Below the pieces are notes generated by a model, which searched no databases, was not told the DNA's origin, and worked only from the letters and a program-made list of their open reading frames with translations. Source: Falsibacillus pallidus (GTDB taxonomy: Bacteria; Bacillota; Bacilli; Bacillales; DSM-25281). From it: 64,000 bases of DNA. The stretch's first letter is position 1, and each line of letters starts with the position of its first letter. Shown piece after piece: positions 8,260 to 19,321 of the stretch. The translations under genes and the position numbers were made by a program. The stretch covers positions 1 through 64,000 of the forward strand of contig NZ_QQAY01000006.1 of assembly GCF_003350505.1 (NCBI RefSeq). The letters run 5' to 3'.

Positions 8260-10455
8260 TTATTGAACCTGCAGACTTACATCGTCCACGAAGAAGTCAG
8301 TCGGGTTGCTGCTGTCATTTGTACCTTTGAAGGCAATTTGAACCGTCTGCCCTTTGTAATTCGAAAGGTCATAGGTGCGCTTAACCCATCCGGACGCTGT
8401 GCCATCATTCAATGTTAAGAGTGTGGCGAGCGGGGATCCGCTTGTATTCCGGACTTGTGCGTATAGGAAATCATACGCGTGGCTCGTTTCTTGCGTTGAG
8501 ACATATGTCCAGAACGTCAGTGTTGCACTTGTTGCATTCGCAGGAATGCTGACAGTTTGATAGATTGAGTCTGTACTATTGTTGTAGCCATTCAGATAAG
8601 CAGAGTTGCTACCTGCATGCGGGAGGGAAGAATCAACGAGCTGGTACCCGCCGGAACTGGATTCTGTCCACGGTGATTGTCCGCTTTCAAAGCCGCCATT
8701 TGTGATGAGCTCAGTAACAGTTCCTCCGCCTGTACCACCGCCGGAACCGCTGGATCCATTAATATCACGGATCAAGTTATATGCGTCAGGTGTCCCGATG
8801 CCCGATGCCATATCATAGCCAGCTGTCGCAGGATAATATAAGTTATTTCCACTTGTAACGTCATGGAATGCGGGGTATGTCTGTGTTGTATTAAACATTT
8901 GATAAAGAGTAGGGTTTGCTTGTCCAAGGCTGCCCTTTCCGTTTGCTGCTGCATATTGGTTATTCAGTGCTGCAATGGCCGCCCATAATGGCGCAGCTGC
9001 TGATGTGCCTCCTACTACTGTCCAAGAGCCAGAGCTGTAGATAGAGTAACCTGTGCTTGGATCGGCATCCGCTGAGACATCTGGAACTTGGCGTTTTCCA
9101 TTGGAGTAGCTGTTCTGCACGCCAGGACCGGATTGGAAGGAAGGCATGGCGTAAACCGTCGATAAACCACCGCCGCCACCTGTTTTATTAGAGCTGTTGG
9201 CCCAAACGGATTCTGAACCGTAGGATGATCCACTCAAATTCAGATGTGTTCCGCCGACGCCAGTCACATAAGGGTCATTGGCTGGACTGTCGACTGCTTT
9301 TGTAGAATCTCCAGCATCGTAAGCCCCGTTGTCGCCGGAAGCCGCAAAGATGCTTTGCCCTTGAGCTGCAAACTGCTGGAAGACCGAATGTAAGCTGTTC
9401 ATCAAGCCGCTTCCCGCTTGCAGCTCGCTGATTCCCCAGCTGACAGAGATGGATTTCGCTTTATTATCTGAAGCGATTTTTTGATACGTATCAACCAATC
9501 CCTGGCCAGTATTGGGGCCTTCATAGACCATGACCTGTGCTTTCGGAGCGATGGCATTGATCACTTCGATGTCCAATTCCACCTCGACTTCACCTTGGCC
9601 GGCTGCTCCATTGTAGCCATCAACATAAACATTGGTGGGTGCAGGGCTTCCGAGACCGTAGTAATTGCTATAGTTTGTGATATTAGAAGCTTTATAGCCA
9701 TCAAGCTCCATGACGGCAACAGTTTGGCCAGCTCCAGTGTAGCCTGCATTAGCAAGCAGGCTGACGTTGTAAGCCCCTTTTAACTCAGTTGGCGTATAGC
9801 CGCCGGACGGGCCGCTGCCGACTCTAGGTTCAACAGTTGCAGCTTTGTTCGTCACTTTTGGCGACGGCTTTCGTATTTGTGGATGTGTAAAGTGCGGTTC
9901 GTTATCCAATCCCTCTACATCCGTGATGATACCTGCAAATTCAGCAGGGATTTCAGGAGCGTCCGCATTCGAAAAATACGTCTGTCCCTTGTCATTTTCA
10001 TAATCATTGATGGTGACGCCAAAGGCATCCTCCAATTGTCCAATCTTACCGCTGACTGTAATAAATGTATTATTGCTGGAGACATTTTTGACTTTAAAAC
10101 CTTGGTCTTTTAAGAAGTTTTTCACCTTGGCGACTGTGTCATCCGTCGGTCCAAATTGATTCTTAAATTCTTCAGTTGATAAATAATGTTTGTAATTCGG
10201 GGATGATGGGTCGTTAAGACTTGCAATGAATTGATCCAATTGATCGCTGTTTCGTAAATTCAACGCAACCGTGACAGAAGTCATTTTGTTCCGATCAGAG
10301 TGTTTCTTATACTTTCCGTGCTTCGCTGCTGCGGGTGCTCCATTTTCTAAGTGCACCTTCTTCGGTCCTGCCGCATAGGTTGAGCCGCCAGACGCAAACA
10401 ACGTCAAACTCAACAAGGAGGCAACCGTTGACACTAACAATTTTCTTCTTTTCAT
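8260..10455 (-). CDS. Secreted sedolisin (S53) serine-carboxyl peptidase with C-terminal beta-sandwich domain
   Basis: The 731-residue protein has a signal peptide (about 1-28, KRRK then a hydrophobic run), a pro-kumamolisin activation domain (about 35-190) and an S53 catalytic domain (about 215-570). Family catalytic residues are visible: the Glu/Asp pair in VELDIEV, the Asp in ASGDNGA and the nucleophile in GGTSAAAP. The calcium site at the domain end is marked by DVTSG and GYDMASGIG. After a Gly/Ser linker, a module of about 150 residues beginning NGGFESG resembles a carbohydrate- or cell-surface-binding jelly-roll. It is probably an extracellular, acid-tolerant endopeptidase. GGAGAGGTG precedes the ATG. 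It is monocistronic. Confidence 0.92.
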   Translation of the reverse strand: MKRRKLLVSTVASLLSLTLFASGGSTYAAGPKKVHLENGAPAAAKHGKYKKHSDRNKMTSVTVALNLRNSDQLDQFIASLNDPSSPNYKHYLSTEEFKNQFGPTDDTVAKVKNFLKDQGFKVKNVSSNNTFITVSGKIGQLEDAFGVTINDYENDKGQTYFSNADAPEIPAEFAGIITDVEGLDNEPHFTHPQIRKPSPKVTNKAATVEPRVGSGPSGGYTPTELKGAYNVSLLANAGYTGAGQTVAVMELDGYKASNITNYSNYYGLGSPAPTNVYVDGYNGAAGQGEVEVELDIEVINAIAPKAQVMVYEGPNTGQGLVDTYQKIASDNKAKSISVSWGISELQAGSGLMNSLHSVFQQFAAQGQSIFAASGDNGAYDAGDSTKAVDSPANDPYVTGVGGTHLNLSGSSYGSESVWANSSNKTGGGGGLSTVYAMPSFQSGPGVQNSYSNGKRQVPDVSADADPSTGYSIYSSGSWTVVGGTSAAAPLWAAIAALNNQYAAANGKGSLGQANPTLYQMFNTTQTYPAFHDVTSGNNLYYPATAGYDMASGIGTPDAYNLIRDINGSSGSGGGTGGGTVTELITNGGFESGQSPWTESSSGGYQLVDSSLPHAGSNSAYLNGYNNSTDSIYQTVSIPANATSATLTFWTYVSTQETSHAYDFLYAQVRNTSGSPLATLLTLNDGTASGWVKRTYDLSNYKGQTVQIAFKGTNDSSNPTDFFVDDVSLQVQ

Positions 10456-10869
10456 CTTTCACCTCTCCATTTCCCCAAATAAAACGAACCAACCAAATGA
10501 CACAATTCATCTGCGTGTTTCCAATGGTTCTTCAATCTTCATTTGGAATAATATTCATGTACTTACAACTAAAACTTTACTGAATTTTGTAAAAAACAGA
10601 TATCAGGCTTTATGCTTGTTTATGATAAGAATCTCGTGAAAAATAGATGAGATATTGATGAGAATTCGGGACTTTTAGACAAATAGTGGGACGAAGGGAC
10701 AGGTTCCTTGTCGCGCTATTCCATTTTTGGGCACATCAATCTATTCAATGCATCTATCTTTCGCCTGCATCGGGATGGGACGAGGAACCTGTCCCCATGT
10801 ACCTGTGCATATTTTGCTCATTTCTTCATAGGTTTTTAGTGATGCCTTATAGGTTAGAGGGAGTGATCA
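10456..10869. other. Intergenic region between divergent sedolisin and glycosyltransferase genes
   Basis: The first 200 bases upstream of the sedolisin gene are AT-rich and presumably hold its promoter, but I could not assign -35/-10 elements securely. A complete repeat element occupies 10696-10795. No conserved small ORF or riboswitch was recognised. Confidence 0.5.
10696..10795 (+). repeat. Paired-palindrome repeat element (copy 6, complete)
   Basis: Left arm GGGACAGGTTCCTTGTCGC (10696-10714) and right arm GGGACGAGGAACCTGTCCC (10777-10795) are 100 bases end to end. Part of the spacer (TGCATCTATCT, GCATCGGGA) resembles the spacer of copy 8, so these two copies share ancestry beyond the arms. 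Confidence 0.85.
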
Positions 10870-11964
10870 TTGAGGATGATGACGCTTAGTTTATGCATGA
10901 TTGTGCGCGATGAGGAGAAGGTGCTGGGGAGGTGCCTCGATTCTATTGGGAATTTGGTGGATGAAATCAACATTATTGATACAGGGTCGACCGATGGAAC
11001 GAAGGAATTAGCTTCGCGCTATACGGATCGAATTTATGATTTTAAATGGATAGATGATTTTTCTGCAGCGAGGAACTTTTCTTTCAGTAAAGCCACGAAG
11101 GACTTTATTTTGTGGCTGGATGCTGACGATGTGCTGCCGGAAGGCGAACAAGAGAAATTTTCAGCATTAAAGATTTTTTTGCGTGAAGATATAGATGCGG
11201 TTTCGATGCCTTACATTTTGGCACGGAATGAAGAGGGAATGGTGACGCAGAGTGTAAGAAGGAACAGAATTGTGAAGAAAAGCAATGGCTTCCGGTGGTT
11301 CGGGTCTGTTCATGAATATATGGAGGTAGGGGGCAATGTCATCTCCAGTGATATTCACATCGTTCACAATAGCCAAAAAACAGGCGTGAGCACCCGTAAT
11401 TTGGACATATACGAGAAAATGCTGGGAGAAGGGCGCTCATTTACTCCTCGGGATTTGTACTACTATGCGAATGAATGCCTCGATCACAAGCTGTATGAAC
11501 GCGCAATTGAATATTATCAAAAGTTTCTTGATACCCGCGAAGGCTGGGTGGAGGACTGCATCAGCAGCTGTGCTAAGATGGCAGATTGTTACTTGGCGCT
11601 GGAAGACCCGGAGAATGCCATCGATCAGATTTTAAACTCCTTCAAATACGATATCCCAAGGGCTGATCAATGCTGCAGGATGGGTTTCATCTACTTATCC
11701 AAGGATCAGTTAGATAAGGCTGTCTTTTGGTATGAACTGGCTGCGAGCTTGGACTATGAAGCCGCAAAGGCAAAAGGGGGCTTCCTTAATCATAACTGCT
11801 ATACGTGGCTTCCTCATTTGCAACTATGCGTTTGCTACTTCCGGCTTGGTCAAATTGAGAAATCAAAACACCATAATCAAATGGCAAAGGCTTACGAACC
11901 CACGAACCGGATGGTTTTATATAATGAGGAATATTTTCAGTCACTGACAGAACAGGAGGAGTAA
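10870..11964 (+). CDS. Family 2 glycosyltransferase with C-terminal TPR-like region
   Basis: The N-terminal GT-A domain (about 1-230) begins SLCMIVRDEE and contains the nucleotide-sugar segment IIDTGSTDGT and a DxD-type metal site in LWLDADDVLP. From about 190 to 355 the chain is helical with TPR-like residues (YYYANECLDHKLYERAIEYY). This architecture is common in SPBc2-type and spore-surface glycosyltransferases. The start is TTG 10870 (or ATG 10876), with GAGGGAG just upstream. The next gene starts two bases after the stop, so the two are translationally coupled. The likely acceptor is a surface protein or glycan; the neighbouring collagen-like protein is a candidate. Confidence 0.88.
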   Translation: MRMMTLSLCMIVRDEEKVLGRCLDSIGNLVDEINIIDTGSTDGTKELASRYTDRIYDFKWIDDFSAARNFSFSKATKDFILWLDADDVLPEGEQEKFSALKIFLREDIDAVSMPYILARNEEGMVTQSVRRNRIVKKSNGFRWFGSVHEYMEVGGNVISSDIHIVHNSQKTGVSTRNLDIYEKMLGEGRSFTPRDLYYYANECLDHKLYERAIEYYQKFLDTREGWVEDCISSCAKMADCYLALEDPENAIDQILNSFKYDIPRADQCCRMGFIYLSKDQLDKAVFWYELAASLDYEAAKAKGGFLNHNCYTWLPHLQLCVCYFRLGQIEKSKHHNQMAKAYEPTNRMVLYNEEYFQSLTEQEE

Positions 11965-11965
11965 A

Positions 11966-13618
11966 ATGCCAACGAGCTTTTACCAAGCTATACCGGAGAT
12001 CATCGAACATATCCGCATTGATGAACCCTCCTCCATTTTGGATGTTGGTGTAGGGTTTGGAAAATATGGCGTGCTGCTCAGGGAAGTTTTTGATATTCCT
12101 TTTGAGCGGTATGAAAAGAAAAGCTGGCAGCTGCAGATTGATGGAATAGAAGGGTTTGCAGGATACAGGAATCCTTTGCATGAGTATGTCTATAATCAGG
12201 TTATTTATGGGAATCTTGAATCTGTCATTGATCAAATGGGGGACTATGACACTATCTTACTGATTGATGTACTGGAGCACTTTGAAAAGCCGGAGGGATT
12301 GGAAATCATTCAAAAACTCCTTGCACATGCCAACAAATCATTGATCATTTCTACCCCTTTGTATCCGGAACCTCAGGGGGATTATTTGGGGAATACGCTT
12401 GAAACACACAAAAGCAGGTGGAACCTGATTGATTTTTTATCTTTCGATTTTACGTATAAACAATTAAATATCGGTGAAAATGGAGCGTTGTTATTTAAGA
12501 TTCTTCCTCCTGAAAAGACTAAAATTCCTGCTGACCCCCCTACTAAGAAAAAACTAAAGATTGCCTACGTCCTTCCACATTTGAATTTGACAGGCGGACT
12601 GAAAATGCTGCTTCACCAAATGGAACAATTAAGGAAGCGGGGACATCAGATCTATGCCGTTTATAAGGGGGATCCTGGTACAAGGGCGGTCCCCAATTGG
12701 TATCCAATAGAAGTTGATGGGGAGATCATTGTTCCGCCCAATGAATCGTATGTCAGACATATAGAACATTGCGATATCATTGTAACAGGCTGGTATCAGC
12801 AGATTCCTGAATTGTTGGATTTGAATGAGAAAACGTTCTATTGGGAGCAGGGGCATAACTGGCTATTTGGTGATTATCCAAATTTATATGAAGCACAGTG
12901 GATCAGACAGGAAATGAAAAATCTCTATCAAACTGCAATCAGGATGGCAAGCGTGTCTTCTACTGTTTCAACTATTTTAAAAGCCCGCTATCAAAAAGAA
13001 ACAGAGATCATTCCGAATGGGGTGGATACGAAATTTTATTTTCCTTTAACAGAGGAGCCGAAGGAGGATGTATTGACTATTCTTCTTGTAGGAAACCCGT
13101 TTTTAAGGTTTAAAGGGTTTGATGTGGCTCTTAAGGCACTCCGACATGTAAGGGATTTGGGATATCAGTTTAAAGTAAAATGGGTCTGCCAGCATCACCC
13201 CGACATTGGGTATGTGCCATTCCCTATTGAATATGTGATTCATCCAAGCCAAGAGGAGCTGAGGAATCACTATCAAATGGCCCATATTTTTTTGTTCACT
13301 TCGATTTATGAAGGTTTTGGCATGCCGCCATTGGAAGCAATGTCATGCGGAATCCCTGTGATTACAACGAGGTGTGGGGGCGTCAATGAATATGCCGGCA
13401 GCGATAACAGCCTGCAAATAGAACCCGGAGATCACTTGGCTGCCTCTCAGGCAATTATTACTTTGTTAGAGAGTTCCGAAAGACGGAACGAGTTAAGGGA
13501 AAAAGGCAGGGAAACAGCTTTAAAGTTCAGTTTTGATAGGGTTATTGAAAAAATGGAACGGTTTATGTATGAGATAGATAATCAGAATGAGGTAAAAAGA
13601 GAACAGGGACGCATTTAA
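11966..13618 (+). CDS. Methyltransferase / family 4 glycosyltransferase fusion
   Basis: Residues 1 to about 185 are a class I SAM methyltransferase (ILDVGVGFGKYG glycine-rich loop; IDVLEHFEKP acidic region). Residues about 195-545 form a GT-B fold family 4 glycosyltransferase. It opens with IAYVLPHLNLTGGLK, has a central IPNGVDTKF and ends with the donor-site sequence EGFGMPPLEAMSCG. The protein probably adds a sugar and methylates a sugar or chain end. It is coupled to the GT2 gene (one base between stop and start) and convergent with the collagen-like gene. Each half has complete motifs. Acceptor and sugar are unknown. Confidence 0.88.
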   Translation: MPTSFYQAIPEIIEHIRIDEPSSILDVGVGFGKYGVLLREVFDIPFERYEKKSWQLQIDGIEGFAGYRNPLHEYVYNQVIYGNLESVIDQMGDYDTILLIDVLEHFEKPEGLEIIQKLLAHANKSLIISTPLYPEPQGDYLGNTLETHKSRWNLIDFLSFDFTYKQLNIGENGALLFKILPPEKTKIPADPPTKKKLKIAYVLPHLNLTGGLKMLLHQMEQLRKRGHQIYAVYKGDPGTRAVPNWYPIEVDGEIIVPPNESYVRHIEHCDIIVTGWYQQIPELLDLNEKTFYWEQGHNWLFGDYPNLYEAQWIRQEMKNLYQTAIRMASVSSTVSTILKARYQKETEIIPNGVDTKFYFPLTEEPKEDVLTILLVGNPFLRFKGFDVALKALRHVRDLGYQFKVKWVCQHHPDIGYVPFPIEYVIHPSQEELRNHYQMAHIFLFTSIYEGFGMPPLEAMSCGIPVITTRCGGVNEYAGSDNSLQIEPGDHLAASQAIITLLESSERRNELREKGRETALKFSFDRVIEKMERFMYEIDNQNEVKREQGRI

Positions 13619-13630
13619 GGTCCCTGTTCT
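13600..13630 (+). terminator. Bidirectional terminator between glycosyltransferase and collagen-like gene
   Basis: AGAACAGGGAC and GTCCCTGTTCT form an 11-bp stem around a 9-base loop that contains the glycosyltransferase stop codon. A T-rich tract (TTTAATTTATA) follows. It lies six bases before the stop of the convergent collagen-like gene. Confidence 0.75.
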
Positions 13631-13635
13631 TTAAT

Positions 13636-15792
<2,157 letters not shown>

Positions 15793-15824
15793 TAGATTTT
15801 CACCTGCTTTCGGTATATCAAAGC

Positions 15825-15853
15825 ATAATATGCAAGCAGAGGAAAATGGGTAT
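15825..15853 (-). promoter_or_regulatory. Candidate sporulation promoter of the collagen-like gene
   Basis: On the minus strand CATATTAT (15825-15832) matches the CATANNNT -10 shared by sigma-E and sigma-K promoters. ATACCC (15848-15853) lies at about the right distance for either -35 type. The -35 region touches a repeat arm at 15853. The match is short, so this is suggestive only. Confidence 0.35.
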
Positions 15854-15871
15854 GGACGAGGAACCTGTCCC
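15853..15871 (+). repeat. Solitary arm of the paired-palindrome repeat (copy 7)
   Basis: TGGACGAGGAACCTGTCCC followed by TCTGTCCCG is a right-type arm with no left partner within 200 bases. It lies between the divergent collagen-like and PAS-domain genes. Confidence 0.75.
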
Positions 15872-15960
15872 TCTGTCCCGAAAAGCGTTTAAATTTGTAT
15901 AAAAATTTCAAATGTTTAGAATAGGAAATAGTACCTATTTAATAGAAGAGGAGTAATAAT

Positions 15961-16794
15961 ATGACTACGGCCAGTCCAGCGTCCGCTAATGCAAGTACTC
16001 AAATGCTTGAGGAGAAATCATTATTAGCGGCATTAGAACGGAATTTAGCGATAATAGAATTTAATTTAAATAGAGAAGTGATTTGGGTTAATGAAAATTT
16101 TGCACTTGCTATGGGATACACTGTTCCTGAATTGATAGGGATGTCACATCGCCAATTTTGTACAGATGAATTTAAAAACAGCAGGGAATATGAAGACATG
16201 TGGGGAAACTTGGAGAAAGGGATAAAATTTCAGGAAAAGATCGAAAGAGTCAATAAAAGGGGAGATATCATATGGCTCGAAGCAACCTATATTCCCGTTT
16301 TAAATGAGGAAGGCAAGGTGGATGGGGTCCTTAAGATTGCGACGGACATTACAGCACGCGAAAAAAATACTATGAAAATCATGTCTCAGTTAAAAGAAAT
16401 GCCTGTTGAATTGGTCAATGTCGTCATGGATAACTCCAAAGAAAAATTGGCGGCACTCCAGGCGTTAAAAAAACAAACGGACTTAATTAGTGAAGTGTCA
16501 AAACTTACCCATAATATATCGACGCAAACAAATATCCTGGCATTGAATGCCGCAATTGAAGCAGCGCGTGCGGGTGAACATGGGAGAGGCTTCAATGTCG
16601 TTGCGGATGAAGTGCGTAAATTAGCTGCCAGCGTGGCTAAGTCCATTAATCAAGTCAATGACAACGTAGGGAATATCAGACAGGAAGCAGAAAGAGTGAA
16701 TAAAATCACAACCAATTTGCAGGAAGAAATCCTAGAGACCGAGTCTAAATTCAAAACCATCTTGGCGGAGCTGGAAAAGTTAAATAGAAACTAG
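15961..16794 (+). CDS. Soluble PAS-domain chemoreceptor-like signalling protein
   Basis: The 277 residues have no membrane segment. A PAS domain (about 30-145, with [12 protein letters not shown] and the PAC segment [14 protein letters not shown]) is followed by a shortened methyl-accepting chemotaxis signalling domain with the hairpin sequence [13 protein letters not shown] and [10 protein letters not shown]. It should sense redox, oxygen or a small ligand in the cytosol and signal to CheA/CheW. No chemotaxis gene lies nearby. AGAGGAG precedes the ATG. The signalling domain is shorter than in classical receptors. Confidence 0.88.
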   Translation: MTTASPASANASTQMLEEKSLLAALERNLAIIEFNLNREVIWVNENFALAMGYTVPELIGMSHRQFCTDEFKNSREYEDMWGNLEKGIKFQEKIERVNKRGDIIWLEATYIPVLNEEGKVDGVLKIATDITAREKNTMKIMSQLKEMPVELVNVVMDNSKEKLAALQALKKQTDLISEVSKLTHNISTQTNILALNAAIEAARAGEHGRGFNVVADEVRKLAASVAKSINQVNDNVGNIRQEAERVNKITTNLQEEILETESKFKTILAELEKLNRN

Positions 16795-16801
16795 GTACGC
16801 A

Positions 16802-16900
16802 GGGACAGGTTCCTCGTCCCGCAACTAGGTTTAAAGCACATTACTTTATACACTGCACCTATCTAACTCCAGCATCGGGATGGGACGAGGAACCTGTCCC
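16802..16900 (+). repeat. Paired-palindrome repeat element (copy 8, complete)
   Basis: Left arm GGGACAGGTTCCTCGTCCC (16802-16820) and right arm GGGACGAGGAACCTGTCCC (16882-16900) are exact reverse complements and share the C/G variant. CATGTCCCG follows. This is the last copy; none was seen in the remaining 47 kb. Confidence 0.85.
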
Positions 16901-17013
16901 CATGTCCCGCGAATAATCATTGATAATTCCTTCTAGGCACTTTATAGTGGATACGATGACTTTTTAAGTTAGCACATGAATCAAGTTCTTTTTATATAAA
17001 GGAGATTGGAGTT

Positions 17014-18444
17014 ATGTCACTTACACCAAATGATTTTCGTATTGAGAAGGATTTTTTAGGTTCGAAGGAAGTTCCTGCGAACGCATATTATGGGGTTCAA
17101 ACTCTTCGTGCAGTTGAAAATTTCCCAATCACGGGATATCGTATACACCCTGAATTGATCAAGGCCATGGCGATGGTGAAAAAAGCGGCTGCGATGGCGA
17201 ATATGGAAGTTAAGAGCCTGTATTCGGGAATCGGAGAAGCAATCGTCAAGGCGGCAGATGAAATGATCGAAGGAAAATGGCATGATCATGTCCTTGTCGA
17301 TCCGATTCAAGGCGGTGCCGGAACATCGATCAATATGAACGTGAACGAAATATTGGCTAACCGCGCCCTTGAAATCATGGGCAAAGAAAAAGGGCAGTAT
17401 CAATTTTGCAGCCCGAACAGCCATGTAAATATGTCTCAATCTACAAATGATTCATTCCCTACCGCTATGCATATCGCGGTTTTGAATCTGCAGGAAAAAT
17501 TGATCGGAACAATGGAACAGATGCATGAGGTTTTCCAAGCGAAAGCGAAGGAATTCAGCCATGTCATTAAAATGGGGCGCACCCATCTGCAGGATGCCGT
17601 TCCAATCAGACTGGGCCAGGAGTTTGAAGCATACAGCCGCGTGATCGAACGTGATATTAAGCGCATCAAGCAATCCAGGCAGCACCTTTACGAATTGAAC
17701 ATGGGGGCAACGGCAGTTGGGACAGGCTTAAATGCGTACCCTCGCTATATCGAGCTGGTAGTTCCATATTTAGCTGAAATCAGCGGACTTCCATTCCAAG
17801 GAGCGGAACATCTCGTTGATGCGACGCAGAATACAGATGCTTATACTGAAGTATCCAGCTCGTTGAAAATCTGTATGATCAATATGTCCAAGATCGCGAA
17901 TGACCTGCGCTTGATGGCATCTGGCCCAAGAGCGGGCCTCGGTGAAATCACGCTGCCTGCAAGACAGCCTGGATCTTCTATTATGCCAGGGAAAGTAAAC
18001 CCTGTTCTGCCTGAGCTGATCAACCAAGTAGCATTCCAAGTTCTTGGAAACGATCAAACAATTTCATTGGCATCCGAAGCGGGACAGCTTGAATTGAACG
18101 TTATGGAACCTGTTCTGATCTTTAACCTTCTTCAATCCATCAGCATCATGAACAACGCTTTTACGACTTTTACCGAGCATTGTGTAAAAGGGATTACAGC
18201 GAACGAAGACAGGATGAAGGAATACGTTGAAAAGAGCGTTGGCGTCATCACGGCGGTCAACCCTCATATCGGATATGAAGTCGCAGCCCGCATTGCAAGA
18301 GAAGCCATCTTAAACGGCTCTCCAATCCGGGACCTGTGCTTGAAATACGATGTCTTGACGGAAGAAGAGCTTAACTTGATCCTAGATCCATATGAAATGA
18401 CACATCCGGGAATTGCCGGGGCTGCATTGTTGGAAAAAGACTGA
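17014..18444 (+). CDS. aspA: Aspartate ammonia-lyase (aspartase)
   Basis: The enzyme converts L-aspartate to fumarate and ammonia in the cytosol, feeding aspartate carbon into the TCA cycle. The 476 residues match the family. The fumarase/aspartase signature GSSIMPGKVNP (about 320) carries the catalytic-loop Ser, and substrate residues occur in GRTHLQDAVP and STNDSFPTAMH. The start has AAAGGAG. It appears monocistronic, with a terminator after the stop. No ansA or ansR lies beside it. Confidence 0.97.
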   Translation: MSLTPNDFRIEKDFLGSKEVPANAYYGVQTLRAVENFPITGYRIHPELIKAMAMVKKAAAMANMEVKSLYSGIGEAIVKAADEMIEGKWHDHVLVDPIQGGAGTSINMNVNEILANRALEIMGKEKGQYQFCSPNSHVNMSQSTNDSFPTAMHIAVLNLQEKLIGTMEQMHEVFQAKAKEFSHVIKMGRTHLQDAVPIRLGQEFEAYSRVIERDIKRIKQSRQHLYELNMGATAVGTGLNAYPRYIELVVPYLAEISGLPFQGAEHLVDATQNTDAYTEVSSSLKICMINMSKIANDLRLMASGPRAGLGEITLPARQPGSSIMPGKVNPVLPELINQVAFQVLGNDQTISLASEAGQLELNVMEPVLIFNLLQSISIMNNAFTTFTEHCVKGITANEDRMKEYVEKSVGVITAVNPHIGYEVAARIAREAILNGSPIRDLCLKYDVLTEEELNLILDPYEMTHPGIAGAALLEKD

Positions 18445-18453
18445 GAATAAATC

Positions 18454-18490
18454 AAAAAGGAGAATGGCTTTAAATGCCACTCTCCTTTTT
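18454..18490 (+). terminator. Bidirectional terminator between aspA and the ECF S component gene
   Basis: AAAAAGGAGAATGGC and GCCACTCTCCTTTTT pair with one mismatch around a 7-base loop. A and T runs on both sides allow it to work in both directions. Confidence 0.85.
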
Positions 18491-18500
18491 CTATGAAAAA

Positions 18501-19040
18501 TTATTTAAAAAAAGAAATTTTCTTCAATGCTGCACAAAGCGGGATGGCAATGATGATACCGACCACGTTTTGTACGATATTTCCCGGGATGGAAGCTACG
18601 GGAGCGATCCAGTTGTTATAGAGGATCCCTTCGCAGATATAGTACACAGCAAGCATTGCAGGAGCAGAAGCGACAGCCGCTAGTAGATTGATAGCAGCAC
18701 TATTCCCGTTTCGGCCGCCTGACCAGGCGATTTTTCCGGCAATATAGCTTTGAAGGCCGCGTGCCACCACAGTGAATGGCGCCCACAATGTCCAGCCGGA
18801 TACAAGGTCGAACAAGCCCATGCCGACAGCTCCCGCAATAGCGCCCTTTTTCGGACCGAATAAGAATGTGGCGATAAACGCCATGGCTGTGCCAAGGTGG
18901 ACCAAACCGCCGTTTGCAGCGATTGGCAAGCGGATATTTAAAAAGATGGTTGCCACAAAAACAAGGGCAATCAGCATGGCAGTCAAAATTAAATTAAACG
19001 TTTTGTTGCGTGTGGAAGAACTGTTATTTATTTTTTCCAT
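18501..19040 (-). CDS. ECF transporter S component, substrate unknown
   Basis: The 179-residue protein has about six hydrophobic segments and the look of an S component of energy-coupling-factor vitamin importers (DUF1393/ECF_trS_1 group). Features are a polar N-terminus, the segment LIALVFVATIF and the glycine-rich loop GPKKGAIAGAVGMGL. No EcfA or EcfT gene lies in this window, so it would share the general ECF module. I saw no riboswitch in the upstream region that would reveal the vitamin. The ATG is preceded by GAGAGG. Confidence 0.75.
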   Translation of the reverse strand: MEKINNSSSTRNKTFNLILTAMLIALVFVATIFLNIRLPIAANGGLVHLGTAMAFIATFLFGPKKGAIAGAVGMGLFDLVSGWTLWAPFTVVARGLQSYIAGKIAWSGGRNGNSAAINLLAAVASAPAMLAVYYICEGILYNNWIAPVASIPGNIVQNVVGIIIAIPLCAALKKISFFK

Positions 19041-19321
19041 GGCATAAAACCTCTCTGAATGTATTATTTCCTGATAATTTTAGCACAAATCAAGAGCAGA
19101 AAGCAGCGGTTTTTGAATGTACTTTAATCTTTTAAAATACTGTAGACTTTTTAAAATGGTTTAAATAGTTTATAATTTTAGATAAAGTAGATATTTTACT
19201 CTAGTAATATTTATAATAGAGATATAATAATTCAGTCAGTGGGTGGCGTTTTGCTTAGTTGTCTTTGGAGCAGAAGCGCCGGAACATTTTTTCTCAAATA
19301 AATGAGGTAAGGAAGGATAGA

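Noticed and set aside
8137-8418. A 93-codon frame downstream of the small gene
   Set aside because: It starts within a repeat element and overlaps the sedolisin gene in antisense.
19041-19321. Riboswitch upstream of the ECF S component
   Set aside because: No conserved core of thiamine, riboflavin, preQ1, cobalamin or folate riboswitches could be recognised, only AT-rich sequence.
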